Origin: Gemmatimonadetes bacterium SCN 70-22
Lineage (GTDB): Bacteria > Gemmatimonadota > Gemmatimonadetes > Gemmatimonadales > Gemmatimonadaceae
Assembly (NCBI GenBank): GCA_001724275.1
Contig: MEDZ01000024.1
Span: forward strand, 1-64,000
Direction: 5' to 3'
Length of the DNA stretch: 64,000 nt
The notes beneath the pieces are model-generated. The model was not told the DNA's origin, searched no databases, and saw only the letters and a list, made by a program, of their open reading frames with translations. The translations under genes and the position numbers were made by a program. Each line of letters opens with the position of its first letter. The stretch's first letter is position 1. Shown in pieces: positions 25,048 to 33,640 of this stretch.

Positions 25048-26496
25048 ATGTCGACGACGTGCGGACGGGTGGGGCCCTTGCGGGCCGTTCGGCCGATGAT
25101 CTGTGGACTGGTCCTGGTACTGACCGCGTGCGGTGACGACCCGACGGGGGCTATCGCGAAGGTCCCCACCTGCGAGCCCGGCGCGTCGAGCGCGCGCCTG
25201 CTCCCGCTGGCTGAAGCCACCGCCGCCCGAACGGCCGGCGGCTACCCGACCGAACTGCTCGTGGATCCCTCGGCTCCGCGATCCGATGGCGTCACCTTCC
25301 GGCGCATAACCGACGCCCTCGACGCCGCGCGCAAGGCGCGCCAAGGAGGGAGCGCGATCGCGGGAGCAGGGTGCCGTATCACCATCAAGGTGCTCCCCGG
25401 GACATTCGTGGGGACCACGGCAAGCACGAGCGACAGCACGCGCGAACGGCTCCCGCTCCTGATCGATGTCCCCGACATCACGCTGCAAGGGAGCTACACC
25501 ATGTCGCTGGACTCGGCGGGGAGGCCGGCAGGCGCGGCGCCGGCCTCCGCCGGGACCACGCTGACCGCCGATCCGCCACTCGAGGTGGTGGGGGGAACGA
25601 CCCAGACGGGGGTCTCCGAGCCGCTCGTCATCGTGAACGCCGAGAACGGGGAGGGCGGGAATGGCGTGATCATCCAGGGGTTCGTCTTCCGCTCGGGGCA
25701 CGCCGCCAACGACGCGGCCATTGCCGGGAAGGGGATCCTGGCGTTGCGAACCGAGGGGCTCGTGGTCCGCGACAACAGCTTCGAGGGACACTTCACCGAG
25801 CGCATCGACCTGCGTGAAGGGAGTGCCGTTGTCGAGCGCAACTTCTCCACCGGACCGGGCGATACGTGCGACATCTGCATCGCCGGGCCGGGGCAGTTCC
25901 TCGTCCGCTCCAACAAGCTGGAGCAGGGGGGCATTCCGGGGGTGCTCATCGTGCCGGCCACGGTCCTTCCGGTCCCGAGCGGCATTGCGCAGACGGTCCC
26001 GCCTGCGGCGGCGACGGTGAACGTGGAGGTCGTCGACAAAGAGGTGCGCGCACACGAGCGGACTCCCGTGGGAACGGGGTTGCGCGTCGCGGCGGTCGGC
26101 ATCAACGCGCCCAACGTGGCTGGGACGAGCGTGGTGACGATGCGCGGGAACTACGTCCACGACAACCGGTTCGGGCTCATCGTGGAGGCCGGCTTCCCCG
26201 TGGCGGGATCACGCTTGCGCGGCGACGTGATTCTGGAGACCAGCGACAACCGCATCGTCGGCAGCTGCCAGGCGGACCTCCTGGTGTCGTTGAGCCGCCA
26301 CACCACCGGGCTCGGCCTCGCCAACGCTCCATACCTCCGGGACTCGCACTACATGCTGACGCTGGGGAGCGATCTGCCGTGGAGCGAGGCGTGGTATGCC
26401 AGCGTGGATGGGACGGGGAACACGCTGGAGGTCAACGGGGCGGAGGTGCCGGCCGGGCGCAGGACGGCGTACGTCGGTACGCGGGTCTGTTCATGA
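25048..26496 (+). CDS. Lipoprotein with right-handed beta-helix
   Basis: This 482-residue protein is anchored by the lipobox LVLTAC (cysteine near residue 30). The body resembles a pectin-lyase-like right-handed beta-helix with a DUF1565-like start (DGVTFRRITDALDAARK, IKVLPGTFVG). Repeated helix turns follow: NGVIIQGFVFRSG, GLVVRDNSFEG, SAVVERNFS and TMRGNYVHDNRFGLIVEAG. Proteins of this build bind or degrade polysaccharides, but I see no clear catalytic cluster. A GGAGGAGGG site precedes the ATG at 25048. It faces away from the porin gene. Confidence 0.72.
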   Translation: MSTTCGRVGPLRAVRPMICGLVLVLTACGDDPTGAIAKVPTCEPGASSARLLPLAEATAARTAGGYPTELLVDPSAPRSDGVTFRRITDALDAARKARQGGSAIAGAGCRITIKVLPGTFVGTTASTSDSTRERLPLLIDVPDITLQGSYTMSLDSAGRPAGAAPASAGTTLTADPPLEVVGGTTQTGVSEPLVIVNAENGEGGNGVIIQGFVFRSGHAANDAAIAGKGILALRTEGLVVRDNSFEGHFTERIDLREGSAVVERNFSTGPGDTCDICIAGPGQFLVRSNKLEQGGIPGVLIVPATVLPVPSGIAQTVPPAAATVNVEVVDKEVRAHERTPVGTGLRVAAVGINAPNVAGTSVVTMRGNYVHDNRFGLIVEAGFPVAGSRLRGDVILETSDNRIVGSCQADLLVSLSRHTTGLGLANAPYLRDSHYMLTLGSDLPWSEAWYASVDGTGNTLEVNGAEVPAGRRTAYVGTRVCS

Positions 26497-26505
26497 GGCG
26501 GGGCG

Positions 26506-26531
26506 GCGCCGGGGCAGGGGTGCCCCGGCGC
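26506..26531. terminator. Strong hairpin between convergent genes
   Basis: An 11-bp perfect stem (GCGCCGGGGCA with its complement) has a GGGG loop, placed 10 bases after the beta-helix lipoprotein stop and before the end of the opposite gene. It lacks a T-run but is suitable for both directions. Confidence 0.6.
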
Positions 26532-26550
26532 ACGCCGACCCTGGGGCGCC

Positions 26551-27222
26551 CTAGTGCTTGTGCCCCTGCTGCGGGTGGTGCTTGCAGCTGACGTTCGGGT
26601 TGAACTGGGCGAAGATGCCGTTCGGGTTCTCGCGGTAAAGCCAGACGTGCCGGTCGTAATGCGGCTCGAACATGTGCGCTTCGTCGATCGTGGTGGCGGG
26701 GTCGTCGGCCATGTGGTCCCACGGCACTCCCTGGAAGGACGGTGGCGTCGTGTGTCCCGCCTTCTCCCAGGCGCTCTTGAAGACCAGGTTCTCCACCGCG
26801 ACGAGCTCCATGGAACCGTCCTGCTGCGGCTCGTAGATGAGGATCGCGGGACGGGTGAAGTCCGTGTGCGTCCCGGTGCCGTTGACCCGCGGCGACGGCG
26901 GGGCGGTGATGCCGAGCAGGTCGGGGCGGACGTAGTGGATTCCCATGGCGCCGAGCGACGCCGGCCGCCCCATGAGCTCCGCGGTATCGCAGATGTTCAT
27001 CGGGTCGCGCTGGTACCCTTCGGCGAGCGCTACCTTCACGTCGCGGAAGCGTTGCGTCGCGCGGCGCACGGCGGCCAGGTCGGGCTCGGCGGCGATCGCG
27101 TCGGCGGGGGGGGTGGCACGCACCGCCTGGGCGGCGGCGCGAGCGGACTGGGCCGGCAGGGCCGGCGCGCCGGCCACGAGGGCGACGGCGAACAGCTGGG
27201 TGGCAATGAGGGGGAAGCGCAT
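26551..27222 (-). CDS. Secreted protein of unknown function, metal-site-like histidines
   Basis: This 223-residue protein has a signal peptide (LIATQLFAVALVAGAPALPAQ). The mature part contains a pattern I have seen only in uncharacterised proteins: MGIHYVRPDLLG, then PAILIYEPQQDGSMELVAVENLVF, then EPHYDRHVWLYRENPNGIFAQFNPNVSC near the end. A His-rich tail (KHHPQQGHKH) and conserved histidines suggest metal binding. A GGAGAGA site supports the ATG. No neighbour hints at a role. Confidence 0.65.
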   Translation of the reverse strand: MRFPLIATQLFAVALVAGAPALPAQSARAAAQAVRATPPADAIAAEPDLAAVRRATQRFRDVKVALAEGYQRDPMNICDTAELMGRPASLGAMGIHYVRPDLLGITAPPSPRVNGTGTHTDFTRPAILIYEPQQDGSMELVAVENLVFKSAWEKAGHTTPPSFQGVPWDHMADDPATTIDEAHMFEPHYDRHVWLYRENPNGIFAQFNPNVSCKHHPQQGHKH

Positions 27223-27449
27223 GGTCTCTCTCCGGATCGTTGGATGACCGGCGACGGGTGCCGGCCCGCGCGCCGGCCGACGCGGGCGAGGCCCGCTCGG
27301 TGCATGCAAGCTGCACAATCCCGGCGCGGCCAACATGAGTCAATCGACTCATTCGCCAAACGGCATGATGCAGGAGCTTGCTTCGGGGCGCGGTATTGGC
27401 GCCCGTGGCCATTGTCCTGTCTTTGAACGTCCCCGGACGAGGTCCATCC

Positions 27450-29031
27450 ATGGACCCGAAGCACACCATCGCCGCGCCTCGCGGCGGCCCGGACACCGAC
27501 GCCGATCGCCGTGTCGTGATCCGTGCCATGCGGAGCGGCCTGATGATCTGGCCGTCGTTCATGCTGCTCGACGCCTTCATGTGCTTCGTCGCATACCCGG
27601 GGGCGCCGTTCGAGCGGTTCGTGATCTACCGCATCCTCGTGGAGGCAGCGTTCTTCGGCGCGTATTACGCGAGCCGCCATACCGCGACCCCCCTTCAAGC
27701 GGCTGTACCGGTGGCAGAACCTGTGCTACGGTGCGGCGGCGCTGGCAATAGCGCTCATGGCCGTGGAGATCGGTGGGATCCGCTCGCCATACATGCACGG
27801 CATCTCGGTGGTGGCCATGGTACGCGCCACGCTGGTGCCGACGCACTGGCGGCACAGCATCAAGACCTACGGGCGCATCTGGCTGTCGTTCCCCATCGTG
27901 ATCGGCGTCGGCGCCCTCGTGTCGCCGTGCGCGCGGGCGGAGTGGCTCTCGGCCGACTCGCTGGTCTTCTTCGCCGCCAACCACGTCTTCGTCGCAAGCT
28001 CCGCGCTCCTGGGGCTCATCATCGGGCACACGGTGTGGAGCACGCAGCAGCAGCTGTACCAGGCGCGCCGCCTGGGGCGCTATCGGTTGCAGGCGCCCAT
28101 CGGGAAGGGGGGAATGGGCGAAGTCTGGCTGGCGTGGGACCTGAACCTCAACCGGAACGTGGCTCTCAAGATCCTCCGCGTCGCGACGCCGGCCGGGCAC
28201 GAGGCGGTGCGGCGCTTCGAGCGCGAGGCACACGCCGCGGGCCAGCTGCGCGGGGCGCACGTGGTGCAGATCTTCGACTTCGGCGCCAGCGACGATGGCC
28301 TGTACTACATCGCCATGGAGTACCTCCAGGGGATGGACCTCGCCACCCTCGTCGATCGCCACGGTCCCCTCCCCGCGGCGCGGGTGGCAAACGTGGGAAT
28401 GCAGGCATGCCTCGCCCTCGAGGAGGCGCACGCGGCCGGGATCATCCACCGGGACATCAAGCCCCACAACCTCTTCCTGACGCGCGTGGGCGACGACCCG
28501 GACTTCGTCAAGCTCCTCGACTTCGGGATCGTCCGCCTCCGCGAGCCGACGCCCACGGCGACGACGGACCTCACGTGGACGGGGGTAGTGGTGGGGACCC
28601 CGGCGTACCTCGCTCCCGAGCTCCTGGACGGGACGCCGGCCGACGAGCGCAGCGACCTGTTCGCGTTAGGCGTGACGCTGCACGTGCTGCTCACCGGATG
28701 CTCCCCGTTCGCCGACCTCCCCGGCGGGCGGATGCCGGCCGGGATCGACGTGCGGTCGCACTACGCGGCCCGGCACGCGCAGCGCGACGCGAGTGCCCAC
28801 GCGCTCGGCTCGGTCATCCTGCGCTGCCTCGAGGCCAACCCTGACCGTCGCATCCAGACCGCGCACGAGCTGTATGATGCCCTCGCCGCGTTGCACGACC
28901 CCGCGGGGTGGACGCGCGAGGACGCCGAGGCGTTCTGGATGGCGGTCGATCGCGCCCGGTACGTGACGGACGAGATGCAGGCGATGACCGAAGCCTTCCT
29001 CCCACTCGCGCCCCGCTCGCCCGCCCCATAA
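27450..29031 (+). CDS. Membrane-anchored Ser/Thr protein kinase, frameshifted at a C6 tract
   Basis: Two frames together encode one protein. The first (27450 to about 27690) gives the N-terminus and first two membrane helices. After a run of six C at 27688-27693 the protein continues in another frame as KRLYRWQNLCYGAAALAIALMAVE. More helices follow, then a complete Hanks-type kinase: glycine loop IGKGGMGEVWLAWD, VALKIL, HRDIKPHN and DFGIVRL, with GTPAYLAPE in the activation segment. Five C would restore one frame of about 526 residues. This could be a sequencing error, a pseudogene or a phase-variable switch. The separate ATG at 27757 would lose the first helices. The transporter gene starts 10 bases after the stop. 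Confidence 0.72.
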
Positions 29032-29041
29032 GATCCGCGGC

Positions 29042-30538
29042 ATGTCGCCCCCCCAACGCGCGGAGCCCGAAGCAGCCCCCACCCCCCGCCGCTGGTGGGA
29101 GGCGGCGGGGGCCCGCACCATCGCGGGGCTCGTCCTGGGACTCGTCGTGTTCGCGTGGATGCTGGTCGTGCCGCCTCCCCGGGAGATGACGCTCCCTGCC
29201 TGGCGCACGGCCGCCGTCGGGACGTTGATGGCCATCTGGTGGGTCACCGAGGCGATCCCGATCCCCGCCACCGCCCTCATCCCGGTGGCGCTCTTTCCCA
29301 TCCTCGGCGTCCTCGACGTCGACAAGGCGTCGGCCCCCTACGCCAACCCCATCATCGGCCTCTTCCTGGGGGGCTTCCTGCTGGCGCAGGCCATGACCCA
29401 GTGGATGCTGCACCGCCGCATCGCGCTCGGGATCCTGTCGCTCATGGGGGCACGGCCAGATCGGCTGGTGGCGGGCTTCATGATCGCCGCCGGCTTCATC
29501 AGCGCGTGGATCAGCAACACGGCGACGGCGGTGATGATGCTCCCCATCGGGCTGTCGGTGGTGCGCATGGTGCACGAGGCCGACCCGGCCGAGGGCCAGG
29601 CGGCGTCGGATTTTCCGACGGCGCTGATGCTTGGCATCGCCTATGCCTGCAGCATCGGCGGGCTGGCCACGCTCATCGGCTCCCCGCCCAACGCGCTCTT
29701 CGCCGGGATCATGTCGCAGCAGTTCGGGGTGGAGATCGGCTTCGCCCGCTACATGATGCTCGGCGTCCCGATCGTGCTGCTCGGCCTCCCGCTCACGTGG
29801 CTTGTCCTGACGCGCTGGAGCCACCGCGTTTCGCGTGAGGAGATTCCCGGGGCCGCCGAGCGGATCGACCGCGAGTGGCGGGCGTTGGGCCCGATGTCAC
29901 GGGGGGAGGTGATCGTCGCGGTCGTCTTCGCCCTCACCGCGCTGGCGTGGATCTTCCGCCCCCTGCTGGAGCGGGCCCTGCCCGGGCTATCGGACACCGG
30001 GATCGCGATCGGGGCGGCGCTCATCCTCTTCCTCGCGCCGGTGAACCTGCGCAAGGGGGAATTTGCCCTGAGCTGGGAGTCGGCCCGTGGGGTGCCGTGG
30101 GAGATCCTGGTCCTGTTCGGGGGCGGGCTGTCGCTGGCCAATGCCGTCGCCCGCACGCAGCTGGCGGACTGGATCGGGAGCAACCTCGGCGTGGTACAGG
30201 GGCTCCCCGTGTGGGTGGCGGTACTGGTGGTGACGCTGACCATCATCTTCCTCACCGAGCTGACGAGCAACACGGCCACGGCGGCGGCGTTCATCCCCAT
30301 CGTGGCCTCGCTGGCGGTGGCGGTGGGGGCGCCCCCGGTACTTCTCGCGGCGCCGGCGGCACTCGCCGCCAGCTGCGCCTTCATGCTCCCCGTGGCCACC
30401 CCGCCTAACGCGGTCGTCTTTTCCGGCGGCTACGTGACGATCCCGCAGATGGCGCGCGCAGGGCTCATCCTCAACGTCGTCTTCACGGTGCTGATTGCAG
30501 GGCCGGGGAGCTGGCTGGTCCTGCACCTGTTCCGGTAG
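29042..30538 (+). CDS. DASS-family sodium:dicarboxylate/sulfate symporter
   Basis: This 498-residue inner-membrane transporter has about 11-12 helices. It carries the two SNT signatures of the DASS (SLC13) family, SNTATAVMMLPI near residue 158 and SNTATAAAFIPI near residue 410, which bind sodium and carboxylate. LIGSPPNALF and LPVATPPNAVVFSGGYV are the matching hairpin regions. Substrates in the family are C4-dicarboxylates, citrate or sulfate; I cannot choose among them. It follows the membrane kinase by 10 bases and likely shares its transcript. Confidence 0.87.
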   Translation: MSPPQRAEPEAAPTPRRWWEAAGARTIAGLVLGLVVFAWMLVVPPPREMTLPAWRTAAVGTLMAIWWVTEAIPIPATALIPVALFPILGVLDVDKASAPYANPIIGLFLGGFLLAQAMTQWMLHRRIALGILSLMGARPDRLVAGFMIAAGFISAWISNTATAVMMLPIGLSVVRMVHEADPAEGQAASDFPTALMLGIAYACSIGGLATLIGSPPNALFAGIMSQQFGVEIGFARYMMLGVPIVLLGLPLTWLVLTRWSHRVSREEIPGAAERIDREWRALGPMSRGEVIVAVVFALTALAWIFRPLLERALPGLSDTGIAIGAALILFLAPVNLRKGEFALSWESARGVPWEILVLFGGGLSLANAVARTQLADWIGSNLGVVQGLPVWVAVLVVTLTIIFLTELTSNTATAAAFIPIVASLAVAVGAPPVLLAAPAALAASCAFMLPVATPPNAVVFSGGYVTIPQMARAGLILNVVFTVLIAGPGSWLVLHLFR

Positions 30539-30569
30539 GGCGCCTCGGGCCTTTCGCCCCTTCGCCTCA

Positions 30570-30593
30570 CGCGTCACCTTGTACGGTGACGCG
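30570..30593 (+). terminator. Hairpin after the DASS transporter
   Basis: A 9-bp perfect stem CGCGTCACC/GGTGACGCG with a six-base loop lies 32 bases after the stop. There is no T-run. Confidence 0.55.
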
Positions 30594-30679
30594 CGGGGAC
30601 CTCGCGAGTCTGTCGTGCGTACGCCGCCAGTGCGCGGCGCCGGGTGACGAGACGTGCCAGGGAGGGGGAAGGGCTCTTG

Positions 30680-33541
30680 ATGGCGCTCGCCGAATCGCCG
30701 CCAACCATCGACTCGAGCATCCAGGCCGGGCGCGACGAGGAGCGCGTGCTGGACGAGGTGCGTGCGCTCGCCCTCGAGCTGGGGGGCGACCGCGCCGCCC
30801 GAGCCGTGTCGCCCACCGCGTCACTGGAACGCGACGTCGGCCTGGGCAGCCTGGAGCGCGTCGAGTTGATGGCGCGCCTCGAGCGTGCGTTCGGGCGCGA
30901 GCTGGACGATGCCTTCCTCCTGCTCGACACGCCGCGCGAGATGGCGCGGGCCCTCCCGTTGGTGCCCGAGGTGCACCTGCCGGCGAGCGGACGGGGAGCC
31001 GCGGTCGGCCCGGCCACGGCGCTCCGCACCGAGGAGGTGGCGACGCTGGTCGACGCCCTTCGCCGGCGCGCGGCGGCCGAGCCGGCGCGGACGCACGTCC
31101 TCCTCCACCGCGACGCCCAGCTGCAGCCGGTGACGTACGCCGAGCTCTGGGATGGCGCGGCGCGCATCGCCGGTGCCCTCCGCGAGCACGGGCTGGGGAT
31201 CGGCGAGCCGGTGGCGCTGATGCTTCCCACCGGGCTCGATTACCTGCAGGCCTTCATGGGGATCCTTGCGGCTGGCGGTATCGCCGTCCCGCTCTACCCC
31301 CCGGCCCGGCTCGACCGCCTGGGCGAGTACCTGCAGCGCCAGTCCCGCATCCTCGCCAACGCCGACGCGCGTTTCCTCGTCGCCATGCCCGAGGCCCTCC
31401 CCGTGGCGCGCCTGCTCAAGGGGAGCGCGCCCGCACTCGGCCGGACCCTCACGGTCGACGCCCTGCGCGGCGGCGAGCCGCTGTCCGTCCCCCCGTCCCT
31501 CACGGCGGGCGACGCCGCGCTCGTCCAGTACACCTCGGGGAGCACGGGCGACCCCAAGGGGGTCCTCCTGTCGCACGCCAACCTCCTCGCCAACATCCGC
31601 GCCATCGCCACCGGCGTCGACATGCAGCCCACCGACGTGGGGGTCAGCTGGCTTCCGCTCTATCACGACATGGGGCTCATCGGGACGTGGCTGGTCTGCA
31701 TGGTCCAGGGGATCCCGCTGTCGCTCATGTCACCCCTCTCGTTCCTGGCGCGTCCCGAGCGGTGGCTGTGGGCCATCCACCAGCAGCGGGCCACGCTCTC
31801 GCCGGCCCCCAACTTCGCCTTCGAGCTGTGCGTGCGGAAGGTGAGCGACGAGGCCATCGCCGGGCTCGACCTCTCGTCGTGGCGATGCGCCCTCAACGGG
31901 TCCGAGCCGGTGAGCGCCTCCACCCTCGACCGGTTCGCCGAGCGCTTCGCGCGGTACGGCTTCCGGCGCGAGGCGCTGATGCCGGTGTATGGGCTCGCCG
32001 AGTGCTCCGTCGCCCTCTGCTTTCCTCCGCTAGGGCGCGGGCCGCGGGTCGACCACGTGCAGCGCGAGCCGTTCGCCCGCGACCGGCGGGCGCTCGGCGC
32101 CCTGCCGGGGGATGCTGGCGCGCTCTCATTCGTCTCGGTCGGGACCCCGCTCCCGGGGCACGAGGTGCGCATCGTCGACGAGGGGCGCCGCGAGGTCGGC
32201 GAGCGAGCGGTGGGGCGGCTGCTCTTTCGCGGGCCGTCGTGCATGCGTGGCTACTTCCATAACGACGACGCCACCGCGCGCGCCGTCCTGGCCGACGGGT
32301 GGATCGACAGCGGCGACCAGGCCTACGCCGCCGAGGGCGAGATCTTCATCACCGGGCGCCTCAAGGACCTCATCATCAAGGGCGGCCGCAACATCGTGCC
32401 GCAGGAGGTGGAGGAAGTCGCGGCCACCGTGGCCGGCGTCCGGAAGGGGTGCGTGGCGGCGTTCGGGATCCCCGACGAGGGGGGCGGGACCGAGCGCCTC
32501 GTCGTCCTCGCGGAGTCGCACGCCGAGTCGGCGTCGGAACGCGACCGGCTGGCGCGCGACGTGATCGCCGCCGTCGCGTCGGGTGTCGGCGTCCCGCCGG
32601 ACGACGTGCGGGTGGTGCCGCCGGGGGTGGTGCCCAAGACGCCCAGCGGCAAGATCCGCCGCGGCGCCGCACGCGCGGCCTACCTCGAGGGACGCATCGC
32701 CGGGGGGCGCGTCCCCTGGCGGCTGCGGGGCGGGCTGGCGATCGGGAAGTCGTTAGGCTGGCTCCGGAGCGGGGGGCGGCGTGCCTGGCGCGGCGTCCAG
32801 GCGGCCGCCATCGTCCTGTCGTGGCTCCTTGCGCTCGTCGCCCTCGGCCCGGTCTTCCTCGTCCTGACCTACACCGTCCCTGCCGGGTTGCCGGTGCGCC
32901 GCCTGAGCCGGGCGATGAGCCGCGTCATCCTGGCCGCCAGCGGGTGCCGCCTGCGCGTGGAGGGGAATCCGCGGCTCCCGGACGGGGGGCCGCTCGTCCT
33001 CGTGGCCAACCACGCATCCTACGCCGACACGCCGGCGCTCCTGGCGGCGCTGGCTGGAGACTTCCGCTTCGTCGCCATGCGCGAGGTGCTCACGTGGCCG
33101 CTCGTCGGGGCGCTGGCGCGCCGCGGCGATCACCCGACGGTGGAGCGCTTTCTCGTCAAGGAGAGCGTCGCCAACGCGCTGGCGGTGGAGGGGCAGTTGC
33201 GGCGTGGGGAGGCCCTGCTCTTCTTCGCGGAGGGGGGCTTTCGCGCGTCGCGCGGGCTTCGCCCCTTCCGGCTCGGCGCCTTCCAGGCCGCGGTGGCGAC
33301 CGGCGCGCGGGTGGTCCCGGTGGCGCTGCGCGGCACGCGCGAGGTGCTGCGCGATGGCCAGCGCATCCCGCACCCTCGCCCCATCCACGTCTGGGTGGGC
33401 GAGCCGCTCACGCCTAACGGGAGCGACTGGCGGGCAGTCGTCGACTTGCGCGATCGCACCGTGGCGGCGATCGCCGAGCACTGCGGCGAGCCGCGGCTGG
33501 CTACCGCCCCGGTGACCCGCGCGCTCCCCCCGCGCGGGTAA
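30680..33541 (+). CDS. Tri-domain ACP - fatty acyl-AMP ligase - lysophospholipid acyltransferase
   Basis: This 953-residue fusion begins with an acyl carrier protein domain (about residues 20-90) whose phosphopantetheine serine is Ser57 in GLGSLERVEL. An adenylation domain (about 115-660) follows with YTSGSTGDPKG near residue 284, the FAAL-like YHDMGLIG, PVYGLAECSVAL and the late GRLKDLIIKGGRN. One or two membrane helices come near residue 711-735. The last domain is PlsC-like acyltransferase with NHASYAD (His-x4-Asp, near 777) and FFAEGGFRAS. One reading is that a fatty acid is activated, loaded on the built-in ACP and transferred to a lysolipid at the membrane. GGAGGGGGAAGG precedes the ATG. 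Confidence 0.85.
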   Translation: MALAESPPTIDSSIQAGRDEERVLDEVRALALELGGDRAARAVSPTASLERDVGLGSLERVELMARLERAFGRELDDAFLLLDTPREMARALPLVPEVHLPASGRGAAVGPATALRTEEVATLVDALRRRAAAEPARTHVLLHRDAQLQPVTYAELWDGAARIAGALREHGLGIGEPVALMLPTGLDYLQAFMGILAAGGIAVPLYPPARLDRLGEYLQRQSRILANADARFLVAMPEALPVARLLKGSAPALGRTLTVDALRGGEPLSVPPSLTAGDAALVQYTSGSTGDPKGVLLSHANLLANIRAIATGVDMQPTDVGVSWLPLYHDMGLIGTWLVCMVQGIPLSLMSPLSFLARPERWLWAIHQQRATLSPAPNFAFELCVRKVSDEAIAGLDLSSWRCALNGSEPVSASTLDRFAERFARYGFRREALMPVYGLAECSVALCFPPLGRGPRVDHVQREPFARDRRALGALPGDAGALSFVSVGTPLPGHEVRIVDEGRREVGERAVGRLLFRGPSCMRGYFHNDDATARAVLADGWIDSGDQAYAAEGEIFITGRLKDLIIKGGRNIVPQEVEEVAATVAGVRKGCVAAFGIPDEGGGTERLVVLAESHAESASERDRLARDVIAAVASGVGVPPDDVRVVPPGVVPKTPSGKIRRGAARAAYLEGRIAGGRVPWRLRGGLAIGKSLGWLRSGGRRAWRGVQAAAIVLSWLLALVALGPVFLVLTYTVPAGLPVRRLSRAMSRVILAASGCRLRVEGNPRLPDGGPLVLVANHASYADTPALLAALAGDFRFVAMREVLTWPLVGALARRGDHPTVERFLVKESVANALAVEGQLRRGEALLFFAEGGFRASRGLRPFRLGAFQAAVATGARVVPVALRGTREVLRDGQRIPHPRPIHVWVGEPLTPNGSDWRAVVDLRDRTVAAIAEHCGEPRLATAPVTRALPPRG

Positions 33542-33593
33542 GGCGATGCGGCGGGTCGCCCGCCGCCCCGGCATGCGTCGCGATCCGCCGCCG

Positions 33594-33629
33594 CCGGCAC
33601 GTCGGCCGGCGTTCAGGCCGGCGTGCCGG
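33594..33629. terminator. Hairpin between convergent genes
   Basis: CCGGCACG and CGTGCCGG, extended by CGGCC/GGCCG with one bulge, enclose an eight-base loop. It lies between the ends of the FAAL fusion and the ADOP permease genes. Confidence 0.5.
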
Positions 33630-33640
33630 TTGGTCTCCCG

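Noticed and set aside
27757-29031. Independent kinase gene starting at 27757
   Set aside because: It would begin in the middle of a membrane helix; the upstream frame encodes the missing helices and joins perfectly if one C is removed.
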